A stretch of 30,890 bases of DNA from an uncultured Corynebacterium sp. (GCA_946220775.1 CAMIFC010000023.1:1-30890); one strand, 5' to 3'; counted from the first letter of the stretch, positions 1 through 7,708 are shown. Program-made: numbers and translations. The notes: a model not told the origin generated them from the letters alone.

Positions 1-407
1 GCCCCGGACTCAGCCGCGCTCGCACCAGACTCAGCCCCGCCAGCCCCGCCAGACGCCGAGCCCACAGCATCAGCCGCACCCCCATAAGTAACGTCCCCCT
101 CCGATTCCTCAGTGATAATCACCGGGTTCCCCAGCAAGAGTTCGGCCATCGCCGCAGGATCATCGCGGTTTTCGATCCATTCCGCACCGGCCGCGAAGCC
201 CTTAATCCCTTCCGCGGTCACGAGCCACGCACCCGAAAAATCTCCCGCCGTGACGTTCGGATCCGTTTCCACCTGCCAAATCGCGGTGGTGTCATTGACC
301 CGGCACACCACGAGCACCGGAGGATAATAAGTGATCAACCCAAGTTCGTTTTCAGGCTGGTCAGCCCAGGGGTTTGGGGAGGAAGATTGCGTCGCAGCTT
401 CGTTCAT
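1..407 (-). CDS. Hypothetical protein, partial (C-terminus beyond left window edge)
   Basis: The frame is open from the ATG at 405-407 to the window edge (about 135 codons). The protein begins MNEAATQSSSPNPWADQ and continues with a mixed alpha/beta-looking stretch containing TAIWQVETDPNV and GAWLVTAEGIKGF. It then enters an Ala/Gly/Ser-rich low-complexity tail (GSASGGAGGAESGASAAES) that runs off the edge. No family is recognised. It lies 41 nt downstream of the gene at 449-1396 on the same strand, so the two probably share a transcript. The start has only a weak GGA upstream, but it is the only Met near the beginning of the frame. The G+C and codon use match the neighbours. The reading frame is seen directly; that it is a real gene is inferred from length and position. 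Confidence 0.55.
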   Translation of the reverse strand, partial: MNEAATQSSSPNPWADQPENELGLITYYPPVLVVCRVNDTTAIWQVETDPNVTAGDFSGAWLVTAEGIKGFAAGAEWIENRDDPAAMAELLLGNPVIITEESEGDVTYGGAADAVGSASGGAGGAESGASAAESG

Positions 408-423
408 GTTGTCCGATGTTAGC

Positions 424-481
424 GCCCACGTCGCAGACCGGCGCACCGCTACCCGCGCCGCAGCTGCCCACGTCGCAGACC
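424..481. repeat. 16-bp direct repeat at the end of the 315-aa gene
   Basis: GCCCACGTCGCAGACC occurs at 424-439 and again at 466-481, a 42-bp period. One copy lies inside the last codons of the 315-aa minus-strand gene and the other just past its stop at 449-451. The protein consequently ends in a basic repeated tail (GLRRGQLRRG). This suggests a small slippage duplication that may have moved the original stop codon. Confidence 0.6.
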
Positions 482-1396
482 AACGCCGTCACCATCGGCC
501 GCCACCGTGACCACGCCCGCCAGCGCATTCACCGCGCCATACACCGTGTTCGGCAGCGGCAGTCCCTTCTTCCCCAGCCATTTCGGAATCGCGTCATCGA
601 TCTTGACCTGCAAAATCCCCAGCCCGACCAGCGCCGTCGCCATCGCGGGCACCACCACCTTCGGCGTCATCAGTCGCTCCCGCCACGTCCCACTCGTCGC
701 GCCATCCCCCGCCTCAGCCACCAGCAGTTTGCCCAGCGCGTTGGGCGTCATGCTCGCGGGTTCTGGCATTTCTTTTCCGGACGCCAGCCCAAACACCGAC
801 GAATCCGGCACCGGCAGGGTGTTGAGTCCATGTCGATTCTTGCCTGGGATTGGATTGCCGATGGCTGGGGCGTCGGGTGTGTACTCTCCGAACATGGTTT
901 CCACTCGTTGCACTGCTCTCACGACGAGTTCGCCTGGCAGGTCCTCCGCGGTGAAAGTTTCCGGGTTGCTGGCACCAACCCGGATGCGCTGTTCGTTGAG
1001 CGCGTAGAAGCGCAGCATGGTGGCTTGGCTGGGTACGGCGGTGCGGGCGTGACCGTCTTGACCTGGTACTTCTCCATCAGTCGCCGGGTCGATCGCCACT
1101 AACGCTGGTGGTGTGGCCAGCGCGTCGGCAACCTGCCGGCGCGCGTCGGCGACGCAGTGTGGGTTCAGCGCGCTGGGGTTTTCCCCTAGGCAGGACGCCT
1201 TGGCCTCCTCAATCTCTTGAATCCGAGAGCGCAGCGCGAGCGGGGCGATGGCCAGGCCGAGCGCCGCGACGCGGGCCGCGCCGCGGCGCCACCCCTTGGG
1301 CATGATGTCCTTGATTCCGTAGAATCCGGTGATTCCAGCAGCAGTAATAGCGAGGTCTTGCGGAGTAACTTCCAGGCGTTGGCTCATACTCACCAT
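449..1396 (-). CDS. Hypothetical 315-aa protein, possibly membrane-associated
   Basis: I do not recognise the family. The protein starts MVSMSQRLEVTPQDLAI (ATG at 1396; a second in-frame ATG at 1387 is an alternative). The N-terminal third has a hydrophobic stretch around residues 40-55 (AARVAALGLAIAPLAL), followed by a soluble region with several Pro/Asp-rich turns. A second hydrophobic segment around residues 250-265 (PKVVVPAMATALVGLGILQV) and a third near 285-297 suggest membrane contact. The last ten residues are Arg/Gly-rich and coincide with a short duplication, so the natural C-terminus may be altered. No clear Shine-Dalgarno sequence precedes either ATG. It is transcribed towards the partial gene at 1-407 and away from the 95-aa gene. 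A complete frame with even codon use supports it being real; function is unknown. Confidence 0.6.
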   Translation of the reverse strand: MVSMSQRLEVTPQDLAITAAGITGFYGIKDIMPKGWRRGAARVAALGLAIAPLALRSRIQEIEEAKASCLGENPSALNPHCVADARRQVADALATPPALVAIDPATDGEVPGQDGHARTAVPSQATMLRFYALNEQRIRVGASNPETFTAEDLPGELVVRAVQRVETMFGEYTPDAPAIGNPIPGKNRHGLNTLPVPDSSVFGLASGKEMPEPASMTPNALGKLLVAEAGDGATSGTWRERLMTPKVVVPAMATALVGLGILQVKIDDAIPKWLGKKGLPLPNTVYGAVNALAGVVTVAADGDGVGLRRGQLRRG

Positions 1397-1512
1397 GCTA
1401 TCGGTGCTCAGCGGTTCCTTACATTCTCGTGAGCCTCGTTACATGCCAGGCCGTGCGGCCGGCGCACACAGCCCCGTCGGCCTGCCCAATCTGCGCCCGC
1501 AATCACCCCAGC

Positions 1513-1526
1513 TAGAATCGACCGTC
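1513..1526 (+). promoter_or_regulatory. -10 box for leaderless transcript of the 95-aa gene
   Basis: TAGAAT at 1513-1518 matches the actinobacterial TAnnnT -10 consensus and sits 8 nt before the ATG at 1527. A start site at or within a base or two of the A of the ATG would give a leaderless mRNA, consistent with the lack of any Shine-Dalgarno sequence. Confidence 0.55.
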
Positions 1527-1814
1527 ATGGCCGGATTCTTTTCCAAATTCACCCGAAAAAAGCAGCCCGATGAGCAGAGGATGGAACCACTGCGAGTGGG
1601 TGGCGTCGGGGAAAAAACGACGTATGAAGCGGCAGAGCGCACCGAACTGCCGCTGGACAGCTGGATGACGCGCATGATGGCGCAGGAATTGCCGATTCTG
1701 GACTCGACGAGCCGGCAGCGCGTGCGCGATATCCTGCGGGAATACGACGGGCCTGTGATCTCGAGCATTGACGAGCTGCCGAGTGAGATACGCGACATCA
1801 TGGAGCTGTACTAA
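1527..1814 (+). CDS. Small 95-aa protein upstream of dprE1
   Basis: The protein begins MAGFFSKFTRKKQPDEQ and ends PSEIRDIMELY. It is highly charged and predicted helical, with no signal peptide or membrane segment, and I do not recognise a named family. The open frame extends further upstream, but the ATG at 1527 is chosen because a TAGAAT -10 box lies 8 nt before it and the protein then begins with a compact basic helix (FFSKFTRKKQ). The C-terminal half (SRQRVRDILREYDGPVISSIDELPSEIRDIMELY) is amphipathic and could be a protein-interaction module. It precedes dprE1 by 55 nt on the same strand, but dprE1 appears to have its own leaderless promoter, so co-transcription is optional. Confidence 0.7.
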   Translation: MAGFFSKFTRKKQPDEQRMEPLRVGGVGEKTTYEAAERTELPLDSWMTRMMAQELPILDSTSRQRVRDILREYDGPVISSIDELPSEIRDIMELY

Positions 1815-1855
1815 CAATACGGTGATTTTGGCAGAGTATTCGCAGCATGGGGCGC

Positions 1856-1869
1856 TAAACTCTACAAAC
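1856..1869 (+). promoter_or_regulatory. -10 box for leaderless transcript of dprE1
   Basis: TAAACT at 1856-1861 fits TAnnnT and is followed by 8 nt and the ATG at 1870, the same geometry as the gene before it. This decides the dprE1 start: the longer upstream extension of the frame has no Shine-Dalgarno sequence and no family similarity. Confidence 0.55.
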
Positions 1870-3300
1870 ATGATTGACCAATCCAGGAACGTCCATACAA
1901 GCACCGAGATCCTCACCGGTTGGGGCCGAACCCAGCCATCGACGGCTGAGGTGCTGTCCACTCCGGACGTTGAAGTCATTGCCAAAGCAGTCCAGCTCGT
2001 CGCGGAAGATAACGCCGATAAGCCCGATCACCTGAAGCGTGGGGTGATTCCGCGTGGCATGGGCCGCTCCTACGGCGACCCGGCCATGAACGCGGGCGGG
2101 CTGGTCATCGACATTCAAGAGCTGAACAAGATCCACGACATCAACCCGGATACGGCGATTGTTGATGTTGATAGTGGTGTCACGCTCGACCAGCTGATGA
2201 AGGCCGCGCTGCCGTACGGCCTGTGGGTGCCGGTGCTACCGGGCACGCGCCAGGTAACCATCGGTGGCGCGATCGGGCCGGATATTCACGGCAAGAACCA
2301 CCACTCCGCGGGTTCGTTCGGTGACCACGTCGTGTCCATGGAACTGCTGGTCGCGGATGGCCGCATCCTGCACCTCGAGCCGGAAGGTTCCCCGGACGAC
2401 CCGAAGGGTGAACTGTTCTGGGCGACCGTCGGCGGCATGGGTCTGACCGGCATCATCCTGCGCGCGCGGATCGAAATGACCCGCACCGAAACCGCGTACT
2501 TCATCGCCGATGGTGACCTGACGCATTCGTTGGAGGAGACCATCGAGTTCCACTCCGATGGTTCCGAGCGCAACTACACGTACTCTTCTGCCTGGTTCGA
2601 CGCGATTTCTGGTGGCAAGAAGCTGGGGCGTGCGGCGATTTCCCGTGGCTCGCTGGCCACCCTGGATCAGCTGCAGGAACTCGCTCCGAAGCTGGCGAAG
2701 GACCCACTAAAGTTCAACGCGCCACAGCTGCTGACGGTGCCGGACATCTTCCCGAACTTCACGATGAACAAGCTGTCCATGATCGCGGTTGGCGAGCTGT
2801 GGTGGCTGAAGTCCGGTGAATACCGCAACCAGGTGCAGAACCTGACGCAGTTCTACCAGCCGCTCGATCTGATCGGCGAGTGGAACCGCGGCTACGGCTC
2901 CAAGGGCTTCCTGCAGTACCAGTTCGTGGTCCCGATGGATGCGGTTGAGCCGTTCAAGGAGATCATTCGGGACATCCAGGCGTCCGGCCACTACTCCGCG
3001 CTGAACGTGTTCAAGCTGTTCGGCGAGGGCAATCGCGCCCCACTGAGCTACCCGATGCCAGGTTGGAACGTCTGCGTGGACTTCCCGATCAAGCCGGGCC
3101 TCGGCACGTTCCTGGATGAGCTGGACAAGCGCGTCATGGAGTTCGGCGGCCGCCTGTACCTGGCGAAGGAATCCCGCACCTCCGCGGAAAACTTCCACAA
3201 GATGTACCCAGGCATGGAAGGCTGGCTGAAGACTCGTCGCGAAATCGACCCAACGGGAGTGTTCGAATCCGACATGTCCCGCCGCCTCGAGCTGAACTAG
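1870..3300 (+). CDS. dprE1: Decaprenylphosphoryl-beta-D-ribose 2-oxidase (DprE1)
   Basis: FAD-dependent oxidase that oxidises decaprenylphosphoryl-beta-D-ribose to the 2-keto intermediate. It works with DprE2 to make decaprenylphosphoryl-arabinose, the only arabinose donor for cell-wall arabinogalactan and lipoarabinomannan. From ATG 1870 it is 476 aa, close to the mycobacterial enzyme (about 461). The N-terminal FAD-binding domain shows GMGRSYGDPAMNAGGLVID (residues about 59-77) and the PGTRQVTIGGAIGPDIHGKNHH region. The C-terminal substrate domain has LNVFKLFGEG followed by GWNVCVDFPIK, in which Cys402 corresponds to the Cys387 that benzothiazinones attack in Mycobacterium tuberculosis DprE1. 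The frame continues 34 codons upstream, but the start is set by a TAAACT box 8 nt before the ATG. dprE2 follows after 111 nt. Its presence indicates an arabinogalactan-making actinobacterium. Confidence 0.96.
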   Translation: MIDQSRNVHTSTEILTGWGRTQPSTAEVLSTPDVEVIAKAVQLVAEDNADKPDHLKRGVIPRGMGRSYGDPAMNAGGLVIDIQELNKIHDINPDTAIVDVDSGVTLDQLMKAALPYGLWVPVLPGTRQVTIGGAIGPDIHGKNHHSAGSFGDHVVSMELLVADGRILHLEPEGSPDDPKGELFWATVGGMGLTGIILRARIEMTRTETAYFIADGDLTHSLEETIEFHSDGSERNYTYSSAWFDAISGGKKLGRAAISRGSLATLDQLQELAPKLAKDPLKFNAPQLLTVPDIFPNFTMNKLSMIAVGELWWLKSGEYRNQVQNLTQFYQPLDLIGEWNRGYGSKGFLQYQFVVPMDAVEPFKEIIRDIQASGHYSALNVFKLFGEGNRAPLSYPMPGWNVCVDFPIKPGLGTFLDELDKRVMEFGGRLYLAKESRTSAENFHKMYPGMEGWLKTRREIDPTGVFESDMSRRLELN

Positions 3301-3304
3301 CCCC

Positions 3305-3381
3305 GCGAAGCTGTACCAGCTCTGCGGAGCCAAACCAGCTCAGCCGAGCCAGGCAAGCTCCCGCCGAGCTAAACCAGCTCA
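3305..3381. repeat. Four imperfect 19-20 bp tandem repeats between dprE1 and dprE2
   Basis: The units are 3305-3323 (GCGAAGCTGTACCAGCTCT), 3324-3342 (GCGGAGCCAAACCAGCTCA), 3343-3362 (GCCGAGCCAGGCAAGCTCCC) and 3363-3381 (GCCGAGCTAAACCAGCTCA). Several units contain a small dyad (GAGCT..AGCTC) able to form a short hairpin in the transcript. They fill most of the 111-nt spacer between the two genes and end 30 nt before the dprE2 ATG. Confidence 0.8.
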
Positions 3382-3411
3382 CCACGCCCGAAAACTTTTA
3401 GGAGAATCCGA

Positions 3412-4170
3412 ATGATCGATGCCGTAGGCAAACCACAATCCATCCTGCTCCTCGGCGGCGCGTCCGACATGGGCCTCGCCGTCGTGGAGGAATTCCTGTC
3501 GCGCGGCCCAGCGCGCGTCGTCTTGGCCGCCCGTGCCGGCGAAAGCCTCGAGGACGCCACCCGACGTTGCGAAGCAGCCGGCGCCTCCAGTGTGAAGACG
3601 CTTGAGTTCGACGCCGTGGGCTTCGACTCACACCCCGACGTGATCGATGAAGCGTTCAACGATGGCGATGTCGATATCGCCATCGTCGCATTTGGCGTCC
3701 TCGGGGACAACGAGAAGCAGTGGCAGAACCAGAAGCTGGCCGTCCAGGCGGCGCAGGTGAACTTCACCGGTGCCGTGTCCGTTGGCGTGCTGCTGGCGGA
3801 CCACATGAAGAAGCAGGGGCACGGCCAAATCATCGCGTTTTCGACCGTTGCTGGTGAGATGGTGCGTCGCTCCAACTTCGTTTACGGTTCCACGAAGGCC
3901 GGCACGGATGGTTTCTACCGTCTGCTCGGTGAGGCGTTGCGCGGCACCGGCGTGAATGTGCTGACCGTTCGCCCAGGTCAGGTGCGCACGAACATGACCA
4001 AGGACCTGGACGATGCCCCGCTGACCGTGGACAAGCAAGACGCGGCGAAGGCCATCGCGAAGGCCGTTGACGACAAGAAATCCGTCATCTGGGTTCACCC
4101 TCTGTTCCGCGTCGTGATGCTGATTCTGAAGCACTTGCCGATGTCAGTGCTGCGTCGCCTGCCGATTTAG
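3412..4170 (+). CDS. dprE2: Decaprenylphospho-beta-D-erythro-pentofuranosid-2-ulose 2-reductase (DprE2)
   Basis: Short-chain dehydrogenase/reductase that reduces the keto product of DprE1 to decaprenylphosphoryl-beta-D-arabinose using NAD(P)H. The 252-aa length is normal for the family. The N-terminal Rossmann motif is LLLGGASDMGLAVVEEF (residues 12-28). The catalytic Ser is in FSTVAG (about 144), and the YxxxK pair is Y158/K162 in NFVYGSTKAGTDG. VRPGQVRTNM after it is the usual SDR cofactor-adjacent loop. AGGAGA lies 6-7 nt before the ATG at 3412, so unlike dprE1 this gene has a ribosome binding site, consistent with translation from a dprE1-dprE2 transcript. The spacer between the two genes carries four tandem repeats. 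Confidence 0.95.
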   Translation: MIDAVGKPQSILLLGGASDMGLAVVEEFLSRGPARVVLAARAGESLEDATRRCEAAGASSVKTLEFDAVGFDSHPDVIDEAFNDGDVDIAIVAFGVLGDNEKQWQNQKLAVQAAQVNFTGAVSVGVLLADHMKKQGHGQIIAFSTVAGEMVRRSNFVYGSTKAGTDGFYRLLGEALRGTGVNVLTVRPGQVRTNMTKDLDDAPLTVDKQDAAKAIAKAVDDKKSVIWVHPLFRVVMLILKHLPMSVLRRLPI

Positions 4171-4232
4171 CCGCGTTTCCTCAACCCGCGTTATCGTGGG
4201 GGCAGATACTCCCGACCCTATTGAGGTAATCC

Positions 4233-6020
4233 GTGTCCCACTCTCCCCGAATCGCCCTCGCCGCAACCGCCGCCGTTGCCCTCGGTGTCGGCGCGGTCGC
4301 GTGCTCCCCGTCTTCTCAGGACGCCAACCAGGCCAGCTCCAAGACCGACCCATCCGAGGATGGCGGGCAGGAAATAGCCAAGGATGGTCATGAAGTTGTC
4401 GCCGATCCCGTCACGGAGCCAGTCGTGGGGGATGCGGGCGCCAGCTCCGATGGGATGGTGACCAAGGGGCGCACGCCCTCCGGGCTGGCAGCCAGCAAGC
4501 GTTTCTTCGATCAAGCGGACAAAGTTGTTATCGCGCTCGTGAGTGGGGATGACGGCCCCGGCGAGGCGGGTGCTCCTCGTGAAGGGGTACCAACAATCGA
4601 AGAGCGGGCTGCCATGATGGCGGTTCAGCGCAAGGCTCCGATGCTCGTGTTGGGCCAGCGGCCCATCGAGGAGTACACGAAGGAACTGGAGCGGCTCGGC
4701 GCAAAGACGCTGGTCATTGTGGGTGGTGGCGAGTTTGACCTGCCACCTGAGATCCGTGACGGCAACTGGGAGCTCGACACTATGCTCAAGCCCGCCGGTG
4801 ATGGCGAGGCCGGTGAACCGGCGGGCGAGCCGGGTGAAGCCGGTGGTGGCGGCGAAGGCGACAAGCCCGCCGACGCACCAGGTGACGGAGCGAAGCCAGC
4901 CGGCGAATCTGGTGGTGCCGGTGAAGGCGATGGCGCCGCGGCGAAGCCCGCGGGTGCCAAGCAAGAGCTCGCCGAACGAGTAGCCGCGCTCGGCGAAGGC
5001 GAGCCCAGCATTGCCACGCCGGTGTTCGCCTCAGCGGACTCTGGTGTCGCTGCTATTGCGACGGCGCGCGCAGCGGGCGCGCAAGTGCACGTACTGCCCT
5101 CGGCGGATCCTCGTGCCACCAAGGAATCCTCGGAGCTGGTTCAGGAACGCTCGACGATCGCACTGGGTGCAGAGTTCGGCAGCACCGACCACTACCGCTC
5201 CGCAGCCGAGCTCGCTGGTCGCGGGGAACAACCTGGCGGCGGTGAATTGGTATTCCCCGGCCGACGGATGATCGCATTGTATGGGCATCCTAGTGGTGGG
5301 GCGCTTGGCGTCCTAGGAAAAAAATCGCCGGAACAGGCGGTGGCGCACGTGAATGACCTGGTGGCGCAATACCAGGGTGTGTCGGACGAGCCCGTGATCC
5401 CGGCGTTTGAGATTATTGCGACGGTCGCGGCATCGCAGCCCGGGCCCAACGACCTGTACACGAATGTCACCGACCCGGCGGATTTGGTGCCTTATGTGGA
5501 CGCCATCACGCAGGCCGGGGGCTACGCCGTGCTGGATTTGCAGCCGGGGCGCGCGAACTTCCTGGACCAGGCGAAGCAATACGAGGAGCTGCTGAAGCGC
5601 CCCAATGTGGGGCTGGCTCTGGACCCTGAGTGGCACTTCGATGATGGTGGAAAGCCGCTGGACCGAGTTGGCTCCGTGGAGGCGGCGCAGGTCAACGAGG
5701 TGTCCGAGTGGCTCGCTGGGCTGGTCCGCGACAATAACCTGCCGCAGAAGGCGCTGGTGCTGCACCAGTTCCAGCTGCAGATGCTGCGTGACCGCGAGCA
5801 AATCGTGACAGACCACCCGGAGCTGGCGATGGTGCTGCACGCCGATGGTCATGGCTCGGCTCAGAAGAAGTTCGAGACCTGGAACGCCATGCGCAAGGGG
5901 CTGGATCCACGCTTCTTCATGGCGTGGAAGAACTTCACGAAGGAAGATAAGCCCATGTTCTCGCCGGAACAAACTTTCCAGGACGTCAACCCGCGGCCGT
6001 GGTTTGTGAGTTACCAGTAG
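4233..6020 (+). CDS. Large secreted lipoprotein with cell-wall-binding-repeat-2-like domain
   Basis: 595-aa exported protein. The GTG start at 4233 is preceded by GAGG with 6-nt spacing. The N-terminus is a lipoprotein signal with lipobox VGAVAC (Cys24). Residues about 85-165 (SKRFFDQADKVVIALVSG ... KAPMLVLGQRPI ... AKTLVIVGGGEF) resemble the cell wall binding repeat 2 fold. A long Gly/Ala/Glu/Pro-rich linker follows (about residues 187-245, coded by 4794-4970). The C-terminal 300 residues contain FEIIATVAASQPG, GGYAVLDLQPGR, GLALDPEWHF and VLMVLHADGHG-like strands, which look like a globular, perhaps TIM-barrel, domain that I cannot assign to an enzyme class. It lies 62 nt after dprE2 on the same strand and may serve the cell envelope. 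The signal peptide and linker are seen directly; the CWB2 assignment is by eye. Confidence 0.82.
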   Translation: MSHSPRIALAATAAVALGVGAVACSPSSQDANQASSKTDPSEDGGQEIAKDGHEVVADPVTEPVVGDAGASSDGMVTKGRTPSGLAASKRFFDQADKVVIALVSGDDGPGEAGAPREGVPTIEERAAMMAVQRKAPMLVLGQRPIEEYTKELERLGAKTLVIVGGGEFDLPPEIRDGNWELDTMLKPAGDGEAGEPAGEPGEAGGGGEGDKPADAPGDGAKPAGESGGAGEGDGAAAKPAGAKQELAERVAALGEGEPSIATPVFASADSGVAAIATARAAGAQVHVLPSADPRATKESSELVQERSTIALGAEFGSTDHYRSAAELAGRGEQPGGGELVFPGRRMIALYGHPSGGALGVLGKKSPEQAVAHVNDLVAQYQGVSDEPVIPAFEIIATVAASQPGPNDLYTNVTDPADLVPYVDAITQAGGYAVLDLQPGRANFLDQAKQYEELLKRPNVGLALDPEWHFDDGGKPLDRVGSVEAAQVNEVSEWLAGLVRDNNLPQKALVLHQFQLQMLRDREQIVTDHPELAMVLHADGHGSAQKKFETWNAMRKGLDPRFFMAWKNFTKEDKPMFSPEQTFQDVNPRPWFVSYQ

Positions 6021-6026
6021 GTGTCT

Positions 6027-6083
6027 GGGTCCTGGCCCCTTGCTGGGGGTTGGGACCCGGCTCCTTGGGGGTTGGGACCCGGC
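6027..6083. repeat. Direct repeat and hairpin after the lipoprotein gene
   Basis: TGGGGGTTGGGACCCGGC occurs at 6044-6061 and 6066-6083 (22-bp period). GGGTCC at 6027-6032 and GGGACC at 6052-6057, with CCCC/GGGG inside, can fold into a stem-loop 7 nt after the lipoprotein stop. There is no U-tract, so a terminator role is only possible. The stretch 6084-6252 shows no gene. Confidence 0.5.
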
Positions 6084-6252
6084 CACGGGGGTAGCTGGCC
6101 GAGCGGAGCTGGTGTATAGGCGGGATCCAATGGCTGTTGTAAAGGTCATTGTTCGACACAGCGGCTGAGGTGAATGGCCCACTGGAGCGCCGAGGTTGGT
6201 GAGCCCCGTCTTTTATCGGTTGAAGTCCTAAGTAGCTACCCCACTTGTTGTA

Positions 6253-6341
6253 TCCCCACCCCCGCGGGTGCGGGGAACACGGGCCGTCGGGCCAGGTGAA
6301 CTCGCCGGGGGCGGGCTCATCCCCGCGGGTGCGGGGAACAC
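6253..6341 (-). CRISPR. Minimal type I-E CRISPR array: two repeats, one spacer
   Basis: Read on the minus strand, the leader-proximal repeat (6314-6341) is GTGTTCCCCGCACCCGCGGG followed by GATGAGCC (28 nt), a classic type I-E repeat with a GC-rich stem. The distal repeat (6253-6280) shares its first 21 nt exactly but diverges at 5 of the last 7 positions, as expected for the degenerate terminal repeat at the far end of an array. The spacer between them (6281-6313, 33 nt, or 32 nt with a 29-nt repeat) is very G+C rich. The period is 61 nt. No further repeat is visible on either side. The array lies directly downstream of cas2, separated by a leader. Confidence 0.93.
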
Positions 6342-6431
6342 ACTTAATGACCTGCAGTTATTAGAGCCTAGACGTGATTTTACATACGACTTAGTGTTCC
6401 ACCAAGCCTCTGTCATAGCCCCTCGGATGTG
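6342..6431 (-). promoter_or_regulatory. CRISPR leader
   Basis: The 90 nt between the cas2 stop and the first good repeat are clearly more A+T rich than the surroundings. On the minus strand they run into the first repeat through TCATTAAGTGT. The position next to cas2 and on the side of the intact repeat fits a type I-E leader that would carry the array promoter and integration signals. The exact promoter is not resolvable by eye. Confidence 0.6.
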
Positions 6432-6776
6432 TTAGCGAGAGTTGTACGAACGCCGTTGCCGACGAGCGTTACTCCAGCCCGTCCTTCGCTTCGCCTTATT
6501 CTTGGGATCCCTGCGAACCATCAAGGTTAAACCGTCGAAATCTGTCGGCTCCCAATCATGTCGATGCGTACGAAATTCCATGCCTTGCTCGTTATTGGCA
6601 CTAAAAACCAGCAAGGCGCGACCGTCTTTGCATAATTCAACGGTCCGGTCCCACAAGATCTCCCGAATACGAGCTGATGGATCCCCAACAAACGTGCCCG
6701 GAGCTAACTCCATCAGCCATTTCGTCAAATCGCCGCGCAAGCCAGCCGGACATGCCGTCACAATGAGGACCATCAT
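6432..6776 (-). CDS. cas2: CRISPR-associated endoribonuclease Cas2 (type I-E)
   Basis: 114-aa Cas2 of the type I-E kind, the structural partner of Cas1 in spacer acquisition. The start MMVLIVTACPAGLRGDLTKWL and the middle GTFVGDPSARIREILWDRTVEL are characteristic of I-E Cas2, as is DWEPTDFDGLTLMVRR near the end. A basic C-terminal tail follows (KNKAKRRTGWSNARRQRRS). The ATG at 6776 overlaps the cas1 stop (TGATG), so translation is coupled. The frame is intact, but its partner cas1 is interrupted, so acquisition is probably not functional. Confidence 0.95.
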   Translation of the reverse strand: MMVLIVTACPAGLRGDLTKWLMELAPGTFVGDPSARIREILWDRTVELCKDGRALLVFSANNEQGMEFRTHRHDWEPTDFDGLTLMVRRDPKNKAKRRTGWSNARRQRRSYNSR

Positions 6777-7708
6777 CAGGTGGCGTCCTCCCTATCCCAA
6801 TTCACGCCAGATGCTGTCACATCAAGTTCACTCCACAGCATGAGTTCCACATCACTTAGCGGCTCATCATCTGGAATTTTCATGACAAATTTCAAATCCC
6901 TAACCATTCGCTGCATCAAGCGCTTCTCCACAACCATGTCACGCACCATACGACGCACCGCTGGCCCCGGACTCTCCTCACCTGCTGCTACATCGAATGC
7001 TGCCGGGATAGCAATCTCTGCTTTGTACAGGTCAGCAACGTCATAAACAAACGACCTATCCGTCCCCGTATGTATGACACCCAACGCTGGCACAAACCCC
7101 AGCCCCACCGTCACAGCATGCGCGATGCCGTAAAGCGCAGCGCTTGCCGTTGTTAGCGCTTGGTTGATCGGATCTGACAAAGCATAATCACTTGGATCGT
7201 AACGTCGGCCCGACCACGGCATGCCGGTTCGCTTTGCCTCCTCAGCGTAAACCCGCTTCATGCGTGCACCTTCACGACCTCGCAACTGCGACATTGTCAA
7301 GCCCGATACATCTTCGCCAGGGAAACGCAGACCATACATCCTCCGGGCACAATTCAAACGTTCACGCTGGTTAGTGATAATCGAAGCCTGAAGTTCCGCC
7401 ATCCGCGAAGACTTCGCCGGCGGACGCCCATGCGCGTAATAACGCACGCCACGTTCACCAACCCAAACGGTCGTTACACCTGCATCACCTAGAAGAGCCA
7501 TCGCAGCGTAAGTAATCTTTGTGCCATTCCCCAACAACAGAACCGCAAGCTGCGTTGCAGGCACATGGGCGATACCTCACTGATCTGTAATGGTCAGCGC
7601 GTTACCGTCCCTGTTGACAACCGCCCGTTCCACATAGAGAAAGGAAATCCGCGCGCTCATCTGGGAAAGCGCCTGCCGCTCGATCGGTACCTGTTGTGGG
7701 GTGCGCAT
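6776..7708 (-). pseudogene. cas1: cas1 (type I-E), interrupted by in-frame TGA at codon 44
   Basis: Cas1 integrase of the adaptation complex. The gene should start at ATG 7708, which overlaps the cas6e stop (TAATG), with MRTPQQVPIERQALSQMSAR and ISFLYVERAVVNRDGNALTI. After ITDQ (codon 43) comes TGA at 7577-7579, and the same frame continues GIAHVPATQLAVLLLGNGTK to the end. The whole would be 310 aa, normal for I-E Cas1. Downstream residues include ALLGDAGVTTVWVGERGVRYY, SDPINQALTTASAALYGIAHA and GVIHTGTDRSFVYDVADLYK, which carry the usual Glu/His/Asp metal-site regions. A restart at GTG 7564 would give 262 aa lacking the first beta strands. A CGA-to-TGA change is the simplest cause. The stop is seen directly; loss of function is inferred. 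Confidence 0.93.

Noticed and set aside
374..1102. 242-aa plus-strand frame opposite the 315-aa gene
   Set aside because: Arg/His/Gln-rich product typical of an antisense shadow in GC-rich DNA; the minus-strand frame is longer and better balanced.
5313..6182. 289-aa minus-strand frame opposite the lipoprotein gene
   Set aside because: Antisense shadow; the plus frame has a signal peptide and a ribosome site.
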